Shown piece by piece: positions 34,729-45,635 of a DNA stretch of 64,000 bases. Within the stretch, counting starts at the first letter, position 1, and each line of letters opens with the position of its first letter. Under the pieces are notes generated by a model. It was not told the DNA's origin. It did not search any database and worked only from the letters and a program-made list of their open reading frames with translations. Made by a program: the position numbers and the translations under genes. The DNA comes from Rhynchopus sp. YZ270_cl-10 (Eukaryota; Euglenozoa; Diplonemea; Diplonemida; Diplonemidae), in the NCBI GenBank assembly GCA_964035575.1, contig OZ037846.1, positions 709,501 through 773,500 of the forward strand. The letters run 5' to 3'.

Positions 34729-37700
34729 TCAGTCCAAAGAGGACCCCGATGCAGAGGAGTCACCGTAGTCAGAGTCTTCCTCCATAGGGGGCAACGGCGG
34801 CAGTGTTGGCAGTGGTGGGAGGGGCGAGGGTGTGGCAGTGGCAGGTGCTCCAGAGGGAATCACAGCCGATCCAGTGGCAGGTACTGGTGATGCAACAGCC
34901 GATCCAGTAGCAGGTGCAGGCGATGCAACAGCCGATCCAGTGGCAGGTGCGTATGTTGGAACAACAGCCGATCCAGTTGCAGGTGCTCCAGAGGGAATCA
35001 CAACCGATCCAGTGGCAGGTGCGTACGTTGGAACAACAGCCGATCCAGTTGCAGGTGCAGGCGATGCAACAGCCGCTCCAGTTGCAGGTGCAGGCGATGC
35101 AACAGCCGATCCAGTGGCAGGTGCGTACGTTGGAACAACAGCCGATACAGTTGCAGGTGCTGTCGATGCAACAGCCGATCCAGTTGCAGGTGCGTATGTT
35201 GGAACAACAGCCGATCCAGTTGCAGGTGCAGGCGATGCAACAGCCGATCCAGTTGCAGGTGCAGGCGATGCAACAGCCGATCCAGTGGCAGGTGCAGGCG
35301 ATGCAACAGCCGATCCAGTGGCAGGTGCGTACGTTGGAACAACAGCCGATACAGTTGCAGGTGCTGTCGATGCAACAGCCGATACAGTTGCAGGTGCTGT
35401 CGATGCAACAGCCGATCCAGTTGCAGGTGCGTATGTTGGAACAACAGCCGATCCAGTTGCAGGTGCAGGCGATGCAACAGCCGATCCAGTTTCAGGTGCA
35501 GGCGATGCAACAGCCGATCCAGTTGCAGGTACTCCAGAGGGAACAACAGCCGATCCAGTTGCAGGTGCTGGCGATGCAACAGCCGATCCAGTGGCAGGTG
35601 CTCCAGAGGGAACAACAGCCGATCCAGTTGCAGGTGCTGTCGATGCAACAGCCGATCCAGTTGCAGGTGCAGGCGATGCAACAGCCGATCCAGTGGCAGG
35701 TGCGTACGTTGGAACAACAGCCGATCCAGTTGCAGGTGCAGGCGATGCAACAGCCGATCCAGTTGCAGGTACTCCAGAGGGAACAACAGCCGATCCAGTT
35801 GCAGGTGCTCCAGAGGGAACAGCCGATCCAGTGGCAGGTGCTGTCGATGCAACAGCCGATCCAGTGGCAGGTGCGTACGTTGGAACAACAGCCGATCCAG
35901 TTGCAGGTGCAGGCGATGCAACAGCCGATCCAGTTGCAGGTACTCCAGAGGGAACAACAGCCGATCCAGTTGCAGGTGCTGGCGATGCAACAGCCGATCC
36001 AGTTGCAGGTGCTGTCGATGCAACAGCCGATCCAGTTGCAGGTGCTCCAGAGGGAACAGCCGATCCAGTGGCAGGTGAGTACGTTGGAACAACAGCCGAT
36101 CCAGTTGCAGGTGCTCCAGAGGGAACAACAGACGATCCAGTTGCAGGTGCTGTCGATGCAACAGCCGATCCAGTGGCAGGTGCGTATGTTGGAACAACAG
36201 CCGATCCAGTGGCAGGTGCGTATGTTGGAACAACAGCCGATCCAGTGGCAGGTGCGTATGTTGGAACAACAGCCGATCCAGTTGCAGGTGCTCCAGAGGG
36301 AACAACAGACGATCCAGTTGCAGGTGCTGTCGATGCAACAGCCGATCCAGTGGCAGGTGCGTATGTTGGAACAACAGCCGATCCAGTGGCAGGTGCGTAT
36401 GTTGGAACAACAGCCGATCCAGTTGCAGGTGCAGGCGATGCAACAGCCGATCCAGTGGCAGGTGCGTACGTTGGAACAACAGCCGATCCAGTTGCAGGTG
36501 CAGGCGATGCAACAGCCGATCCAGTTGCAGGTACTCCAGAGGGAACAACAGCCGATCCAGTTGCAGGTGCTGGCGATGCAACAGCCGATCCAGTTGCAGG
36601 TGCTGTCGATGCAACAGCCGATCCAGTTGCAGGTGCTCCAGAGGGAACAGCCGATCCAGTGGCAGGTGAGTACGTTGGAACAACAGCCGATCCAGTTGCA
36701 GGTGCTGTCGATGCAACAGCCGATCCAGTGGCAGGTGCGTATGTTGGAACAACAGCCGATCCAGTGGCAGGTGCGTATGTTGGAACAACAGCCGATCCAG
36801 TGGCAGGTGCGTATGTTGGAACAACAGCCGATCCAGTTGCAGGTGCTCCAGAGGGAACAACAGACGATCCAGTTGCAGGTGCTGTCGATGCAACAGCCGA
36901 TCCAGTGGCAGGTGCGTATGTTGGAACAACAGCCGATCCAGTGGCAGGTGCGTATGTTGGAACAACAGCCGATCCAGTTGCAGGTGCAGGCGATGCAACA
37001 GCCGATCCAGTTGCAGGTACTGGTGATGCAACAGCCGATCCAGTGGCAGGTGCTCCAGAGGGAACAACAGCCGATCCAGTTGCAGGTACTGGCGATGCAA
37101 CAGCCGATCCAGTGGCAGGTGCGTATGTTGGAACAACAGCCGATCCAGTGGCAGGTGCGTATGTTGGAACAACAGCCGATCCAGTTGCAGGTGCAGGCGA
37201 TGCAACAGCCGATCCAGTGGCAGGTGCAGGCGATGCAACAGCCGATCCAGTGGCAGGTGCGTATGTTGGAACAACAGCCGATCCAGTTGCAGGTGCAGGC
37301 GATGCAACAGCCGATCCAGTGGCAGGTGCAGGCGATGCAACAGCCGATCCAGTGGCAGGTGCGTATGTTGGAACAACAGCCGATCCAGTTGCAGGTGCTC
37401 CAGAGGGAACAACAGCCGATCCAGTTGCAGGTGCAGGCGATGCAACAGCCGATCCAGTGGCAGGTGCGTATGTTGGAACAACAGCCGATCCAGTTGCAGG
37501 TGCTCCAGAGGGAACAACAGCCGATCCAGTTGCAGGTGCTCCAGAGGGAACAACAGCCGATCCAGTTGCAGGTGCAGGCGATGCAACAGCCGATCCAGTT
37601 GCAGGTGCTCCAGAGGGAACAACAGCCGATCCAGTTGCAGGTGCAGGCGATGCAACAGCCGATCCAGTTGCAGGTGCTCCAGAGGGAACAACAGCCGATC

Positions 37701-40700
37701 CAGTTGCAGGTGCTCCAGAGGGAACAACAGCCGATCCAGTTGCAGGTGCAGGCGATGCAACAGCCGATCCAGTTGCAGGTGCTCCAGAGGGAACAACAGC
37801 CGATCCAGTTGCAGGTGCAGGCGATGCAACAGCCGATCCAGTTGCAGGTGCTCCAGAGGGAACAGCCGATCCAGTGGCAGGTGAGTACGTTGGAACAACA
37901 GCCGATCCAGTTGCAGGTGCAGGCGATGCAACAGCCGATCCAGTTGCAGGTGCTCCAGAGGGAACAACAGCCGATCCAGTTGCAGGTGCTCCAGAGGGAA
38001 CAACAGCCGATCCAGTTGCAGGTGCAGGCGATGCAACAGCCGATCCAGTGGCAGGTGCAGGCGATGCAACAGCCGATCCAGTGGCAGGTGCGTATGTTGG
38101 AACAACAGCCGATCCAGTTGCAGGTGCAGGCGATGCAACAGCCGATCCAGTGGCAGGTGCAGGCGATGCAACAGCCGATCCAGTGGCAGGTGCGTATGTT
38201 GGAACAACAGCCGATCCAGTTGCAGGTGCAGGCGATGCAACAGCCGATCCAGTTGCAGGTACTGGTGATGCAACAGCCGATCCAGTTGCAGGTGCGTATG
38301 TTGGAACAACAGCCGATCCAGTTGCAGGTGCTGGCGATGCAACAGCCGATCCAGTGGCAGGTGCGTACGTTGGAACAACAGCCGATCCAGTTGCAGGTGC
38401 AGGCGATGCAACAGCCGATCCAGTTGCAGGTGCTCCAGAGGGAACAGCCGATCCAGTTGCAGGTGCAGGCGATGCAACAGCCGATCCAGTTGCAGGTGCT
38501 CCAGAGGGAACAACAGCCGATCCAGTTGCAGGTGCAGGCGATGCAACAGCCGATCCAGTTGCAGGTGCTCCAGAGGGAACAGCCGATCCAGTGGCAGGTG
38601 AGTACGTTGGAACAACAGCCGATCCAGTTGCAGGTGCTGGTGATGCAACAGCCGATCCAGTGGCAGGTGCTCCAGAGGGAATCACAGCCGATCCAGTTGC
38701 AGGTGCAGGCGATACAACAGCCGATCCAGTTGCAGGTGCAGGCGATGCAACAGCCGATCCAGTGGCAGGTGCGTACGTTGGAACAACAGCCGATCCAGTT
38801 GCAGGTGCAGGCGATGCAACAGCCGATCCAGTTGCAGGTACTCCAGAGGGAACAACAGCCGATCCAGTTGCAGGTGCTGGCGATGCAACAGCCGATCCAG
38901 TTGCAGGTGCTGTCGATGCAACAGCCGATCCAGTTGCAGGTGCTCCAGAGGGAACAGCCGATCCAGTGGCAGGTGCGTATGTTGGAACAACAGCCGATCC
39001 AGTTGCAGGTGCAGGCGATGCAACAGCCGATCCAGTGGCAGGTGCAGGCGATGCAACAGCCGATCCAGTGGCAGGTGCGTATGTTGGAACAACAGCCGAT
39101 CCAGTTGCAGGTGCTCCAGAGGGAACAACAGCCGATCCAGTTGCAGGTGCAGGCGATGCAACAGCCGATCCAGTGGCAGGTGCGTATGTTGGAACAACAG
39201 CCGATCCAGTTGCAGGTGCTCCAGAGGGAACAACAGCCGATCCAGTTGCAGGTGCTCCAGAGGGAACAACAGCCGATCCAGTTGCAGGTGCTCCAGAGGG
39301 AACAACAGCCGATCCAGTTGCAGGTGCAGGCGATGCAACAGCCGATCCAGTTGCAGGTGCTCCAGAGGGAACAACAGCCGATCCAGTTGCAGGTGCAGGC
39401 GATGCAACAGCCGATCCAGTTGCAGGTGCTCCAGAGGGAACAACAGCCGATCCAGTTGCAGGTGCTCCAGAGGGAACAACAGCCGATCCAGTTGCAGGTG
39501 CAGGCGATGCAACAGCCGATCCAGTTGCAGGTGCTCCAGAGGGAACAACAGCCGATCCAGTTGCAGGTGCAGGCGATGCAACAGCCGATCCAGTTGCAGG
39601 TGCTCCAGAGGGAACAGCCGATCCAGTGGCAGGTGAGTACGTTGGAACAACAGCCGATCCAGTTGCAGGTGCAGGCGATGCAACAGCCGATCCAGTTGCA
39701 GGTGCTCCAGAGGGAACAACAGCCGATCCAGTTGCAGGTGCTCCAGAGGGAACAACAGCCGATCCAGTTGCAGGTGCAGGCGATGCAACAGCCGATCCAG
39801 TGGCAGGTGCAGGCGATGCAACAGCCGATCCAGTGGCAGGTGCGTATGTTGGAACAACAGCCGATCCAGTTGCAGGTGCAGGCGATGCAACAGCCGATCC
39901 AGTGGCAGGTGCAGGCGATGCAACAGCCGATCCAGTGGCAGGTGCGTATGTTGGAACAACAGCCGATCCAGTTGCAGGTGCAGGCGATGCAACAGCCGAT
40001 CCAGTTGCAGGTACTGGTGATGCAACAGCCGATCCAGTTGCAGGTGCGTATGTTGGAACAACAGCCGATCCAGTTGCAGGTGCTGGCGATGCAACAGCCG
40101 ATCCAGTGGCAGGTGCGTACGTTGGAACAACAGCCGATCCAGTTGCAGGTGCAGGCGATGCAACAGCCGATCCAGTTGCAGGTGCTCCAGAGGGAACAGC
40201 CGATCCAGTTGCAGGTGCAGGCGATGCAACAGCCGATCCAGTTGCAGGTGCTCCAGAGGGAACAACAGCCGATCCAGTTGCAGGTGCAGGCGATGCAACA
40301 GCCGATCCAGTTGCAGGTGCTCCAGAGGGAACAGCCGATCCAGTGGCAGGTGAGTACGTTGGAACAACAGCCGATCCAGTTGCAGGTGCTGGTGATGCAA
40401 CAGCCGATCCAGTGGCAGGTGCTCCAGAGGGAATCACAGCCGATCCAGTTGCAGGTGCAGGCGATACAACAGCCGATCCAGTTGCAGGTGCAGGCGATGC
40501 AACAGCCGATCCAGTGGCAGGTGAGTACGTTGGAACAACAGCCGATCCAGTTGCAGGTGCTGGTGATGCAACAGCCGATCCAGTTGCAGGTGCTCCAGAG
40601 GGAACAGCCGATCCAGTGGCAGGTGCGTACGTTGGAACAACAGCCGATCCAGTTGCAGGTACTGGTGATGCAACAGCCGATCCAGTTGCAGGTGCGTATG

Positions 40701-41379
40701 TTGGAACAACAGCCGATCCAGTTGCAGGTGCTGGCGATGCAACAGCTGATCCAGTGGCAGGTGCTCCAGAGGGAACAACAGCCGATCCAGTAGCAGGTGC
40801 TGGTGATGCAACAGCCGATCCAGTGGCAGGTGCGTACGTTGGAACAACAGCCGATCCAGTTGCAGGTGCAGGCGATGCAACAGCCGATCCAGTTGCAGGT
40901 GCTCCAGAGGGAACAGCCGATCCAGTTGCAGGTGCAGGCGATGCAACAGCCGATCCAGTTGCAGGTGCTCCAGAGGGAACAGCCGATCCAGTGGCAGGTG
41001 CGTACGTTGGAACAACAGCCGATCCAGTTGCAGGTACTGGTGATGCAACAGCCGATCCAGTTGCAGGTGCTCCAGAGGGAACAGCCGATCCAGTGGCAGG
41101 TGCGTACGTTGGAACAACAGCCGATACAGTTGCAGGTACTGGTGATGCAACAGCCGATCCAGTTGCAGGTGTTCCAGTGGTCACAGGAACATAGTGTCCC
41201 TCAGTTGTGTCAGAGGCGTCACTGGAACTTGAAGATGAATACGATGCACCCGCGTCACCCGAGTCAGAGCTGCCATCCATTGGCGGCAGAGGTGTGGGTG
41301 ATGCTGAAGAAGTGGGCACCGCTGTAGCCATGCACAGCACAGGCATCGTTAGGCACAACAGAGTGAGCGACGTTGTCAT
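34729..41379 (-). CDS. Giant secreted mucin-like repeat protein (~2216 aa)
   Basis: A likely signal peptide (MTTSLTLLCLTMPVLCMATA) is followed by a Ser/Asp-rich segment, about 185-190 tandem units of 11-12 residues, and an acidic/Ser-rich tail (EEDSDYGDSSASGSSLD). Units are PATGSAVASPA, PATGSAVVPTYA, PATGSAVPSGA and PATGSAVVPSGA, encoded by 33- or 36-bp repeats. Dense Thr/Ser next to Pro suggests an O-glycosylated extracellular, cell-wall or surface coat protein. Units are organised in a higher-order repeat of 1752 bp: the GGAATCACAGCC variant occurs at 38679 and again at 40431. An upstream in-frame Met (41442) is possible but would bury the signal sequence. Frames on both strands are open because the unit has few stops. 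No membrane anchor is seen. Confidence 0.82.
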   Translation of the reverse strand: MTTSLTLLCLTMPVLCMATAVPTSSASPTPLPPMDGSSDSGDAGASYSSSSSSDASDTTEGHYVPVTTGTPATGSAVASPVPATVSAVVPTYAPATGSAVPSGAPATGSAVASPVPATGSAVVPTYAPATGSAVPSGAPATGSAVASPAPATGSAVPSGAPATGSAVASPAPATGSAVVPTYAPATGSAVASPAPATGSAVVPSGAPATGSAVASPAPATGSAVVPTYAPATGSAVASPVPATGSAVVPTYAPATGSAVPSGAPATGSAVASPAPATGSAVVPTYSPATGSAVASPAPATGSAVVSPAPATGSAVIPSGAPATGSAVASPAPATGSAVVPTYSPATGSAVPSGAPATGSAVASPAPATGSAVVPSGAPATGSAVASPAPATGSAVPSGAPATGSAVASPAPATGSAVVPTYAPATGSAVASPAPATGSAVVPTYAPATGSAVASPVPATGSAVASPAPATGSAVVPTYAPATGSAVASPAPATGSAVASPAPATGSAVVPTYAPATGSAVASPAPATGSAVASPAPATGSAVVPSGAPATGSAVVPSGAPATGSAVASPAPATGSAVVPTYSPATGSAVPSGAPATGSAVASPAPATGSAVVPSGAPATGSAVASPAPATGSAVVPSGAPATGSAVVPSGAPATGSAVASPAPATGSAVVPSGAPATGSAVASPAPATGSAVVPSGAPATGSAVVPSGAPATGSAVVPSGAPATGSAVVPTYAPATGSAVASPAPATGSAVVPSGAPATGSAVVPTYAPATGSAVASPAPATGSAVASPAPATGSAVVPTYAPATGSAVPSGAPATGSAVASTAPATGSAVASPAPATGSAVVPSGVPATGSAVASPAPATGSAVVPTYAPATGSAVASPAPATGSAVVSPAPATGSAVIPSGAPATGSAVASPAPATGSAVVPTYSPATGSAVPSGAPATGSAVASPAPATGSAVVPSGAPATGSAVASPAPATGSAVPSGAPATGSAVASPAPATGSAVVPTYAPATGSAVASPAPATGSAVVPTYAPATGSAVASPVPATGSAVASPAPATGSAVVPTYAPATGSAVASPAPATGSAVASPAPATGSAVVPTYAPATGSAVASPAPATGSAVASPAPATGSAVVPSGAPATGSAVVPSGAPATGSAVASPAPATGSAVVPTYSPATGSAVPSGAPATGSAVASPAPATGSAVVPSGAPATGSAVASPAPATGSAVVPSGAPATGSAVVPSGAPATGSAVASPAPATGSAVVPSGAPATGSAVASPAPATGSAVVPSGAPATGSAVVPSGAPATGSAVVPTYAPATGSAVASPAPATGSAVVPSGAPATGSAVVPTYAPATGSAVASPAPATGSAVASPAPATGSAVVPTYAPATGSAVASPAPATGSAVASPAPATGSAVVPTYAPATGSAVVPTYAPATGSAVASPVPATGSAVVPSGAPATGSAVASPVPATGSAVASPAPATGSAVVPTYAPATGSAVVPTYAPATGSAVASTAPATGSSVVPSGAPATGSAVVPTYAPATGSAVVPTYAPATGSAVVPTYAPATGSAVASTAPATGSAVVPTYSPATGSAVPSGAPATGSAVASTAPATGSAVASPAPATGSAVVPSGVPATGSAVASPAPATGSAVVPTYAPATGSAVASPAPATGSAVVPTYAPATGSAVVPTYAPATGSAVASTAPATGSSVVPSGAPATGSAVVPTYAPATGSAVVPTYAPATGSAVVPTYAPATGSAVASTAPATGSSVVPSGAPATGSAVVPTYSPATGSAVPSGAPATGSAVASTAPATGSAVASPAPATGSAVVPSGVPATGSAVASPAPATGSAVVPTYAPATGSAVASTAPATGSAVPSGAPATGSAVVPSGVPATGSAVASPAPATGSAVVPTYAPATGSAVASPAPATGSAVASTAPATGSAVVPSGAPATGSAVASPAPATGSAVVPSGVPATGSAVASPAPETGSAVASPAPATGSAVVPTYAPATGSAVASTAPATVSAVASTAPATVSAVVPTYAPATGSAVASPAPATGSAVASPAPATGSAVASPAPATGSAVVPTYAPATGSAVASTAPATVSAVVPTYAPATGSAVASPAPATGAAVASPAPATGSAVVPTYAPATGSVVIPSGAPATGSAVVPTYAPATGSAVASPAPATGSAVASPVPATGSAVIPSGAPATATPSPLPPLPTLPPLPPMEEDSDYGDSSASGSSLD

Positions 41380-41442
41380 TGTGCAGAATTGAGTATCTGT
41401 GTTGGTGTTTGGAGGTCGGTGTGAATACTGTGACAAACCCAC

Positions 41443-41988
41443 TGTGACTGTTAGGGTGAACCACTACACCGTCACTGGGGAAACAATGGTCGTTGATACT
41501 GACACCTCCGACCCACTGTACGCCAAATGAAATATTGGAAGGCATTAAAAAGTACAGCAACCATGAAAGCCGAATGCTTCTCCTGCACACTGTGAAAAAA
41601 GAAGACTTTGTCTGGCTGGAAGAGCTCTCTGAGCAGGATGCGACTTGGTTTGTGCAGCATCAGCTCCTGATTTTCAAATGACCTAGTTGGAAGGGGTTAA
41701 AAAAAAGTACAGAAAATTTGAGTGAACACCTCTCCTGCACACAGTAAGGAAAGACGGACATTTTGTTTTGAAATATTCAGGTGAAGCGGGGGGAACTTTT
41801 TTTTTTTTTCTTTTTTGAAAACTTGGTTGTATTAGTGTAGCCACCCTAGAGTGTGCTCCACTATCTTTTTTTTTTTGTTTCTTTCAGCTGGAAGAGCTAT
41901 CTGAGCAGGATGGGAATTGATTTTTGTGCAGAACAAGATAACAACATCGGTAGATGTGTCACTTCTCTGACCTCGTGAGAGGGGGGGC
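41443..41988. other. Spacer with an internal duplication upstream of the repeat-protein gene
   Basis: GGAAGGCATTAAAAAGTACAG..CTCCTGCACACTGTGAA..CTGGAAGAGCTCTCTGAGCAGG (41538-41640) is repeated in decayed form at 41690-41930, split by an F1 repeat (41813-41865). The first unit is open for 62 codons (41493-41681 plus) ending WLEELSEQDATWFVQHQLL, but the decay of the second unit and absence of relatives make a gene doubtful. Confidence 0.4.
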
Positions 41989-44431
41989 CTAGGGGCCGTA
42001 ATGGCCTTAAGGAAGGGTGAAGCCAAACCACAAAAAACGGGAAAAACTACTTTTGACCAGGGGAAAATGCCAAAATCCACCTCAAAAACACCCTGGGACC
42101 CCCTGTCGGGCAAAAATTGGCACCAGAACCATGAAAAATGCAAAAAAAATGGTGAAATATGGTGAAATATGGTGAAATATGGTGAAATATGAGGTAAAAT
42201 GGGTGAGGGTTGGGAGGGTACTTTTTACAAATTTTCTGATCCCCCCCGTCTCCCCTCTTATGCACAAAACTGGCTAGATATGTTATGTGCCCCTCCCCCT
42301 CTTCCCCTTTCCCCTTGGTCTGTGCACTCTCAGTGTCTGCTTGTCCGATGGCGGGGTGTACGTCTCCGTGGCAATAGCCTTGGCAACGTCCTTCTTCAGT
42401 AGTGGCTGAGTAGCAGGGAGCCCCAATTTCTCATACTGTTCACGAAGCTCGTGGGATTTAAACTTCTTAGCGAGTCTGTTTTCCTCCGCCACCTTAGTGT
42501 CCACTGCGTGTATCCTCTTGTACACTTCTCGGATTGACTCCACAGGCTCCTTCTGTGCAGCAACTATGTCTTTCATTTTTAATGGGATGTGGGCCAATGA
42601 TTTGGAGTTGTATCCCCACATGGCCAGGCCGAGAACAGTGCATGGGTTCGTCTGATTCATGAGCCTGCCAGAGACCCAAGCAAGGTAGCCGTTAAACCCC
42701 TCGACATAGTCGTTGGTGCATGCGGTAGCGTTTCTCTGGGCTTCTGTGGCGTTCGAAGGCTGTGGCCAAGAAGAGAGGTAGCGGGTCCACGTTTCCTCCA
42801 TCTCTCTCGCAGTTTCCTTCAGGAGCTTCTTGAACTTCACGACGTTACCCTTTGTTGTGGCTATTGTTTTGGCCTGGGTAACGCCGAACAGCTCCTCAGA
42901 CACCCACTCAGGAAACACCCCCTTTTTCAATACAGAGATGAGCTCTGTAATGGCAGGGTACCCAACTTCTTCGGCGTACTTGGAGTTTTTAACTCCGTCC
43001 TTCTTCAGGTACTGCAATGCCTTCAGAAAAAAGGCATTCACAAGTGTGAGCACCGCAAGCACAAGGCGGGTTTCCCTGTCTTCGAGGAGGTGCTCCAGGG
43101 CATCATTCTCAATGGTGAGATGTCCCTTAGCCACCAAGTCCTTGTACCTGCCAGTGTGGTGCAAGATACGGGCAGCATTCGTACTAATGTACGCAAAACG
43201 GCTGCCGACTTCACGCTGCAGAGTGTGAGCGCGTTCGCGACTACGCCTCGACGAACAGGTAGCCGGGTTCTTGCATGGGGGAACATGCTCGCAGGCCATC
43301 TTAGGGGGCATAGTGATATCTGTACTCCTGACGTGAAGGGTGGAATGCGAGGGGAGGACACAAAAGGGAGGGAAGGATTTTTTTTTTTTTTGTGGCGGGA
43401 AGCAGGTTTGGTAAGCGTCCGAAAGTGTCCAAGCGTCTCTTGCATTGGGGTTTGGGGTGCATCCCTTAACGTACTTTCCCCGAAACATGGTGGGTTACAC
43501 CCCCCAGGAGGTGGCAGGATGACATGTGGGGGTCCTTGGAGGCCAACGACGTGTACTTACAACTTTAACTTGAAAAAAAATATGAAAAAATACGCAAAAA
43601 ACGCAGCAAAATCGGGCTAAAATTGGGCCTCGGAGCCCAAAAAACCCAAAAAAATGTCATATTTTCGACTGATAAAGCCCCAAAAACACATATAAACACC
43701 CTGATAACCCCAGAAAAATCATTTTGGGTGTGTTTTGGACACTTTAGATGACGCTACAGCACTTTGGGTGGTCATGCAACACATGCGGGGTATTTGAGGG
43801 AAAGGTGCGTTTTGCAACCGTTACGCAACCGTTACGCGATGCAAGAGTGGATTTTGGGGCGCATCCCTCGACGTACTTTCCCCCAAACATGGTGGGTTAC
43901 ACCCCCCATGAAGTGGCAGGATGACATGCGGGGGTCCTTGGAGGCCACAGACATGTACTTACAACTTTAAATTGGATTTTTTTTTGAAAAAAAACTCAAA
44001 AAAAACGGTAAAATTGGGCAAAAATGGGGCCTTCACGGCCTTTTGCCACAAAAATAAACCCATTTTCGACGAAATTTTCCCCAAAATCACATAGAAATAC
44101 CCATACAAACCCCAAAAAAATCGATTTGGGTGTGTTTTCGACACCTTAGACGACTCCAAGTCACTTTAAAGTTCCATGCAAGAGTAAGCCTTAAATCGGC
44201 CTTTTTCCGTAACATTTTTGTAACATGTTTTGGAGTCATTTTTTCAAAAAAAACCAAATTGTTTTTGTCCCTAAGTCGTCCATTGGTGGTTTCAGTGGGT
44301 TCTCTGACCTAGATCGTAGATCCCAGGGTGTACCCCGCCGGTTTTTTGCAGATTTATTAACTTTTTCCGGGAAAAAAGTGAAAATATTCAAAAAGCTTCA
44401 CCCTTCCTTAAGGCCATTACGCCCCCTAGAG
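41989..44431. mobile_element. 2.4-kb TIR transposon carrying the 343-codon gene
   Basis: The left end CCTAGGGGCCGTAATGGCC, TTAAGGAAGGGTGAAGC has an inverted partner at the right (GCTTCACCCTTCC, TTAAGGCCATTACGCCCCCT). The homology continues weakly inward (GGGAAAAA, CACCCTGGGA words). Both ends abut G-runs of 7-9 nt, so the target duplication cannot be measured. A hAT-like element inserted at the right end (44432-45060). A ~125-bp direct repeat (43464-43590 and 43861-43980, ACATGGTGGGTTACACCCCC) lies upstream of the gene. Superfamily unknown. Confidence 0.68.
42283..43311 (-). CDS. Transposon-borne protein, possible transposase (342 aa)
   Basis: The only substantial gene of the 2.4-kb TIR element. 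The N-terminus has a short cysteine cluster (C7, C13, C19 with H9). Residues 60-175 look helical. Around residues 199-208 is TNDYVEGFNG, which resembles the third acidic-residue region of some DDE transposases (T-N-x-x-x-E-x-F/N), followed by a helix with W230-G-Y-N. The C-terminus is basic (RPRGKGKRGRG). I see no clear first and second Asp motifs, so it could be a shortened transposase, an accessory protein or something else. The start at MPPKMACEH is preferred over the further upstream Met at 43488, whose extra sequence overlaps the direct repeat. Family assignment is inference only. Confidence 0.6.
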   Translation of the reverse strand: MPPKMACEHVPPCKNPATCSSRRSRERAHTLQREVGSRFAYISTNAARILHHTGRYKDLVAKGHLTIENDALEHLLEDRETRLVLAVLTLVNAFFLKALQYLKKDGVKNSKYAEEVGYPAITELISVLKKGVFPEWVSEELFGVTQAKTIATTKGNVVKFKKLLKETAREMEETWTRYLSSWPQPSNATEAQRNATACTNDYVEGFNGYLAWVSGRLMNQTNPCTVLGLAMWGYNSKSLAHIPLKMKDIVAAQKEPVESIREVYKRIHAVDTKVAEENRLAKKFKSHELREQYEKLGLPATQPLLKKDVAKAIATETYTPPSDKQTLRVHRPRGKGKRGRGT

Positions 44432-45060
44432 CAGTGCTGTAAGAATACGTAAGAATACGTTGATTTTCGGAATTGTGGATACGGATACGTATCCGTATCC
44501 CTTGTTTTCATCACCTTAAAAAGCCACCCGCCCATTTACCCCATACCCCACCCAACATAAGACAAAACTCGGTACAGAGCGTGTGGGAGAGACAGCTGCG
44601 GGGTCTTGTTTGGCACGATGTTGCGGGGAGCTGGAGGACTGTGACTCTTGCTAAAACTTGCTGGACTGGGACTCTTGCTCGTACAGTGACTCTCTCACTT
44701 CACCCTCTCTGTCCTGACTCTCTCTCCACTCACGCCGCTCTGCTCACGGTGCCCCCTGCACTACCCCAACTCCACCGGGGTACTAGCGACAAGTGCGCCA
44801 TACTTGTCTCGTGTCCGAAAGCACTTGCCTTGAAAAAGAAGACAGAGGGCCTCGAGGCGAGTACTTCGCTGCTGTTGCACAGTGAAGGTGGGAAGCATCC
44901 CAACACACTTCAGACACTAGCCGTACTGTGTGACGCTGGGCGAGTGCCGCTGGTTGTGAGGACTCCCCTGTACTTTTTAACCTTACGTATTCTTACGTAT
45001 TCTTAGTAAAAAAAATGAAAAAGTGGATACGGATACGTATCCCGTATTCTTACAGCACTG
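44432..45060. mobile_element. Non-autonomous hAT-like element, TSD CCCTAGAG
   Basis: The ends CAGTGCTGTAAGAATACG and CGTATTCTTACAGCACTG are flanked by exact 8-bp duplications CCCTAGAG (44424-44431, 45061-45068), with the central TA favoured by Buster-type hATs. TAAGAATACG is repeated subterminally, with GGATACGGATACGTATCC palindromes on both sides. The interior is open for 177 codons on the plus strand (44473-45006) but begins inside the palindrome and shows no recognisable domain, so no gene is called. Inserted into the right terminus of the 2.4-kb element. Confidence 0.9.
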
Positions 45061-45068
45061 CCCTAGAG

Positions 45069-45635
45069 GGGGGGGGTCTGGGTGGTGGGGGGGGAGTGGG
45101 ATGGTGGAAGGTACTGTCTTTATTTTGTACTCAATGATTTCTGTTGTACCTTAAGCACCCACCTTTATGGGGTCTGGTACTCAATGTTTTCCAAACGGAA
45201 GGTACAGACGCAGTTCGCCCTCAGCCGCTAAGACCAACTTCTACCTAAATGGGCTTCCTGGGGACCTCTCATGGTATTCACTGTTAGAGGGAAGGAGGGG
45301 GGAAGAAGAAAAAGAGAAAAAGGCAATGAGACAGTATGCGCCTGACCCCTCATCCCTGAGAGGTAGAGCTGACTGCATGAGGGGAAGGGGGGAGCAGGGC
45401 GCGCGCTAACTTTTCGGAAATTTCCCGAAAAAATGGATATCGGGTCCAAAAAAATGTACCTACAGGAAGTATGTGAAGGGGGCAGAAAAATCAGGGTCAT
45501 GTTACATTTCCGAGAAAATCCCGGGCTGTGGTGGGGGATATACGGAAAAATGGACAAAATTTTGGTGACTTAAATTTTCACAAAATATGAACCCATACTC
45601 GTAAACAAGGGTCATTTTCAGGTCTTTCGGACAGC
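45069..45635. other. Spacer with F3 repeat and diverged AGTGGTGGGG unit
   Basis: No gene is supported. An F3 repeat is at about 45170-45235. From about 45495 the sequence parallels the AGTGGTGGGGTCAA dispersed repeat and the 31150-31230 stretch (GGACAAAATTTTGGTGAC, AAATATGAACCC, GGTCATTTTCAGGTC), leading into the microsatellite. Confidence 0.45.

Noticed and set aside
34832-41194. 2120-codon frame on the plus strand and other long frames over the repeat-protein gene
   Set aside because: Shadows of the 33/36-bp repeat. The minus frame alone has a signal peptide, a non-repetitive head and tail, and a plausible mucin composition.
44473-45006. 177-codon plus-strand frame in the hAT-like element
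   Set aside because: It begins within the subterminal palindrome (repeated IRIRI codons), has no domain, and the element is non-autonomous.
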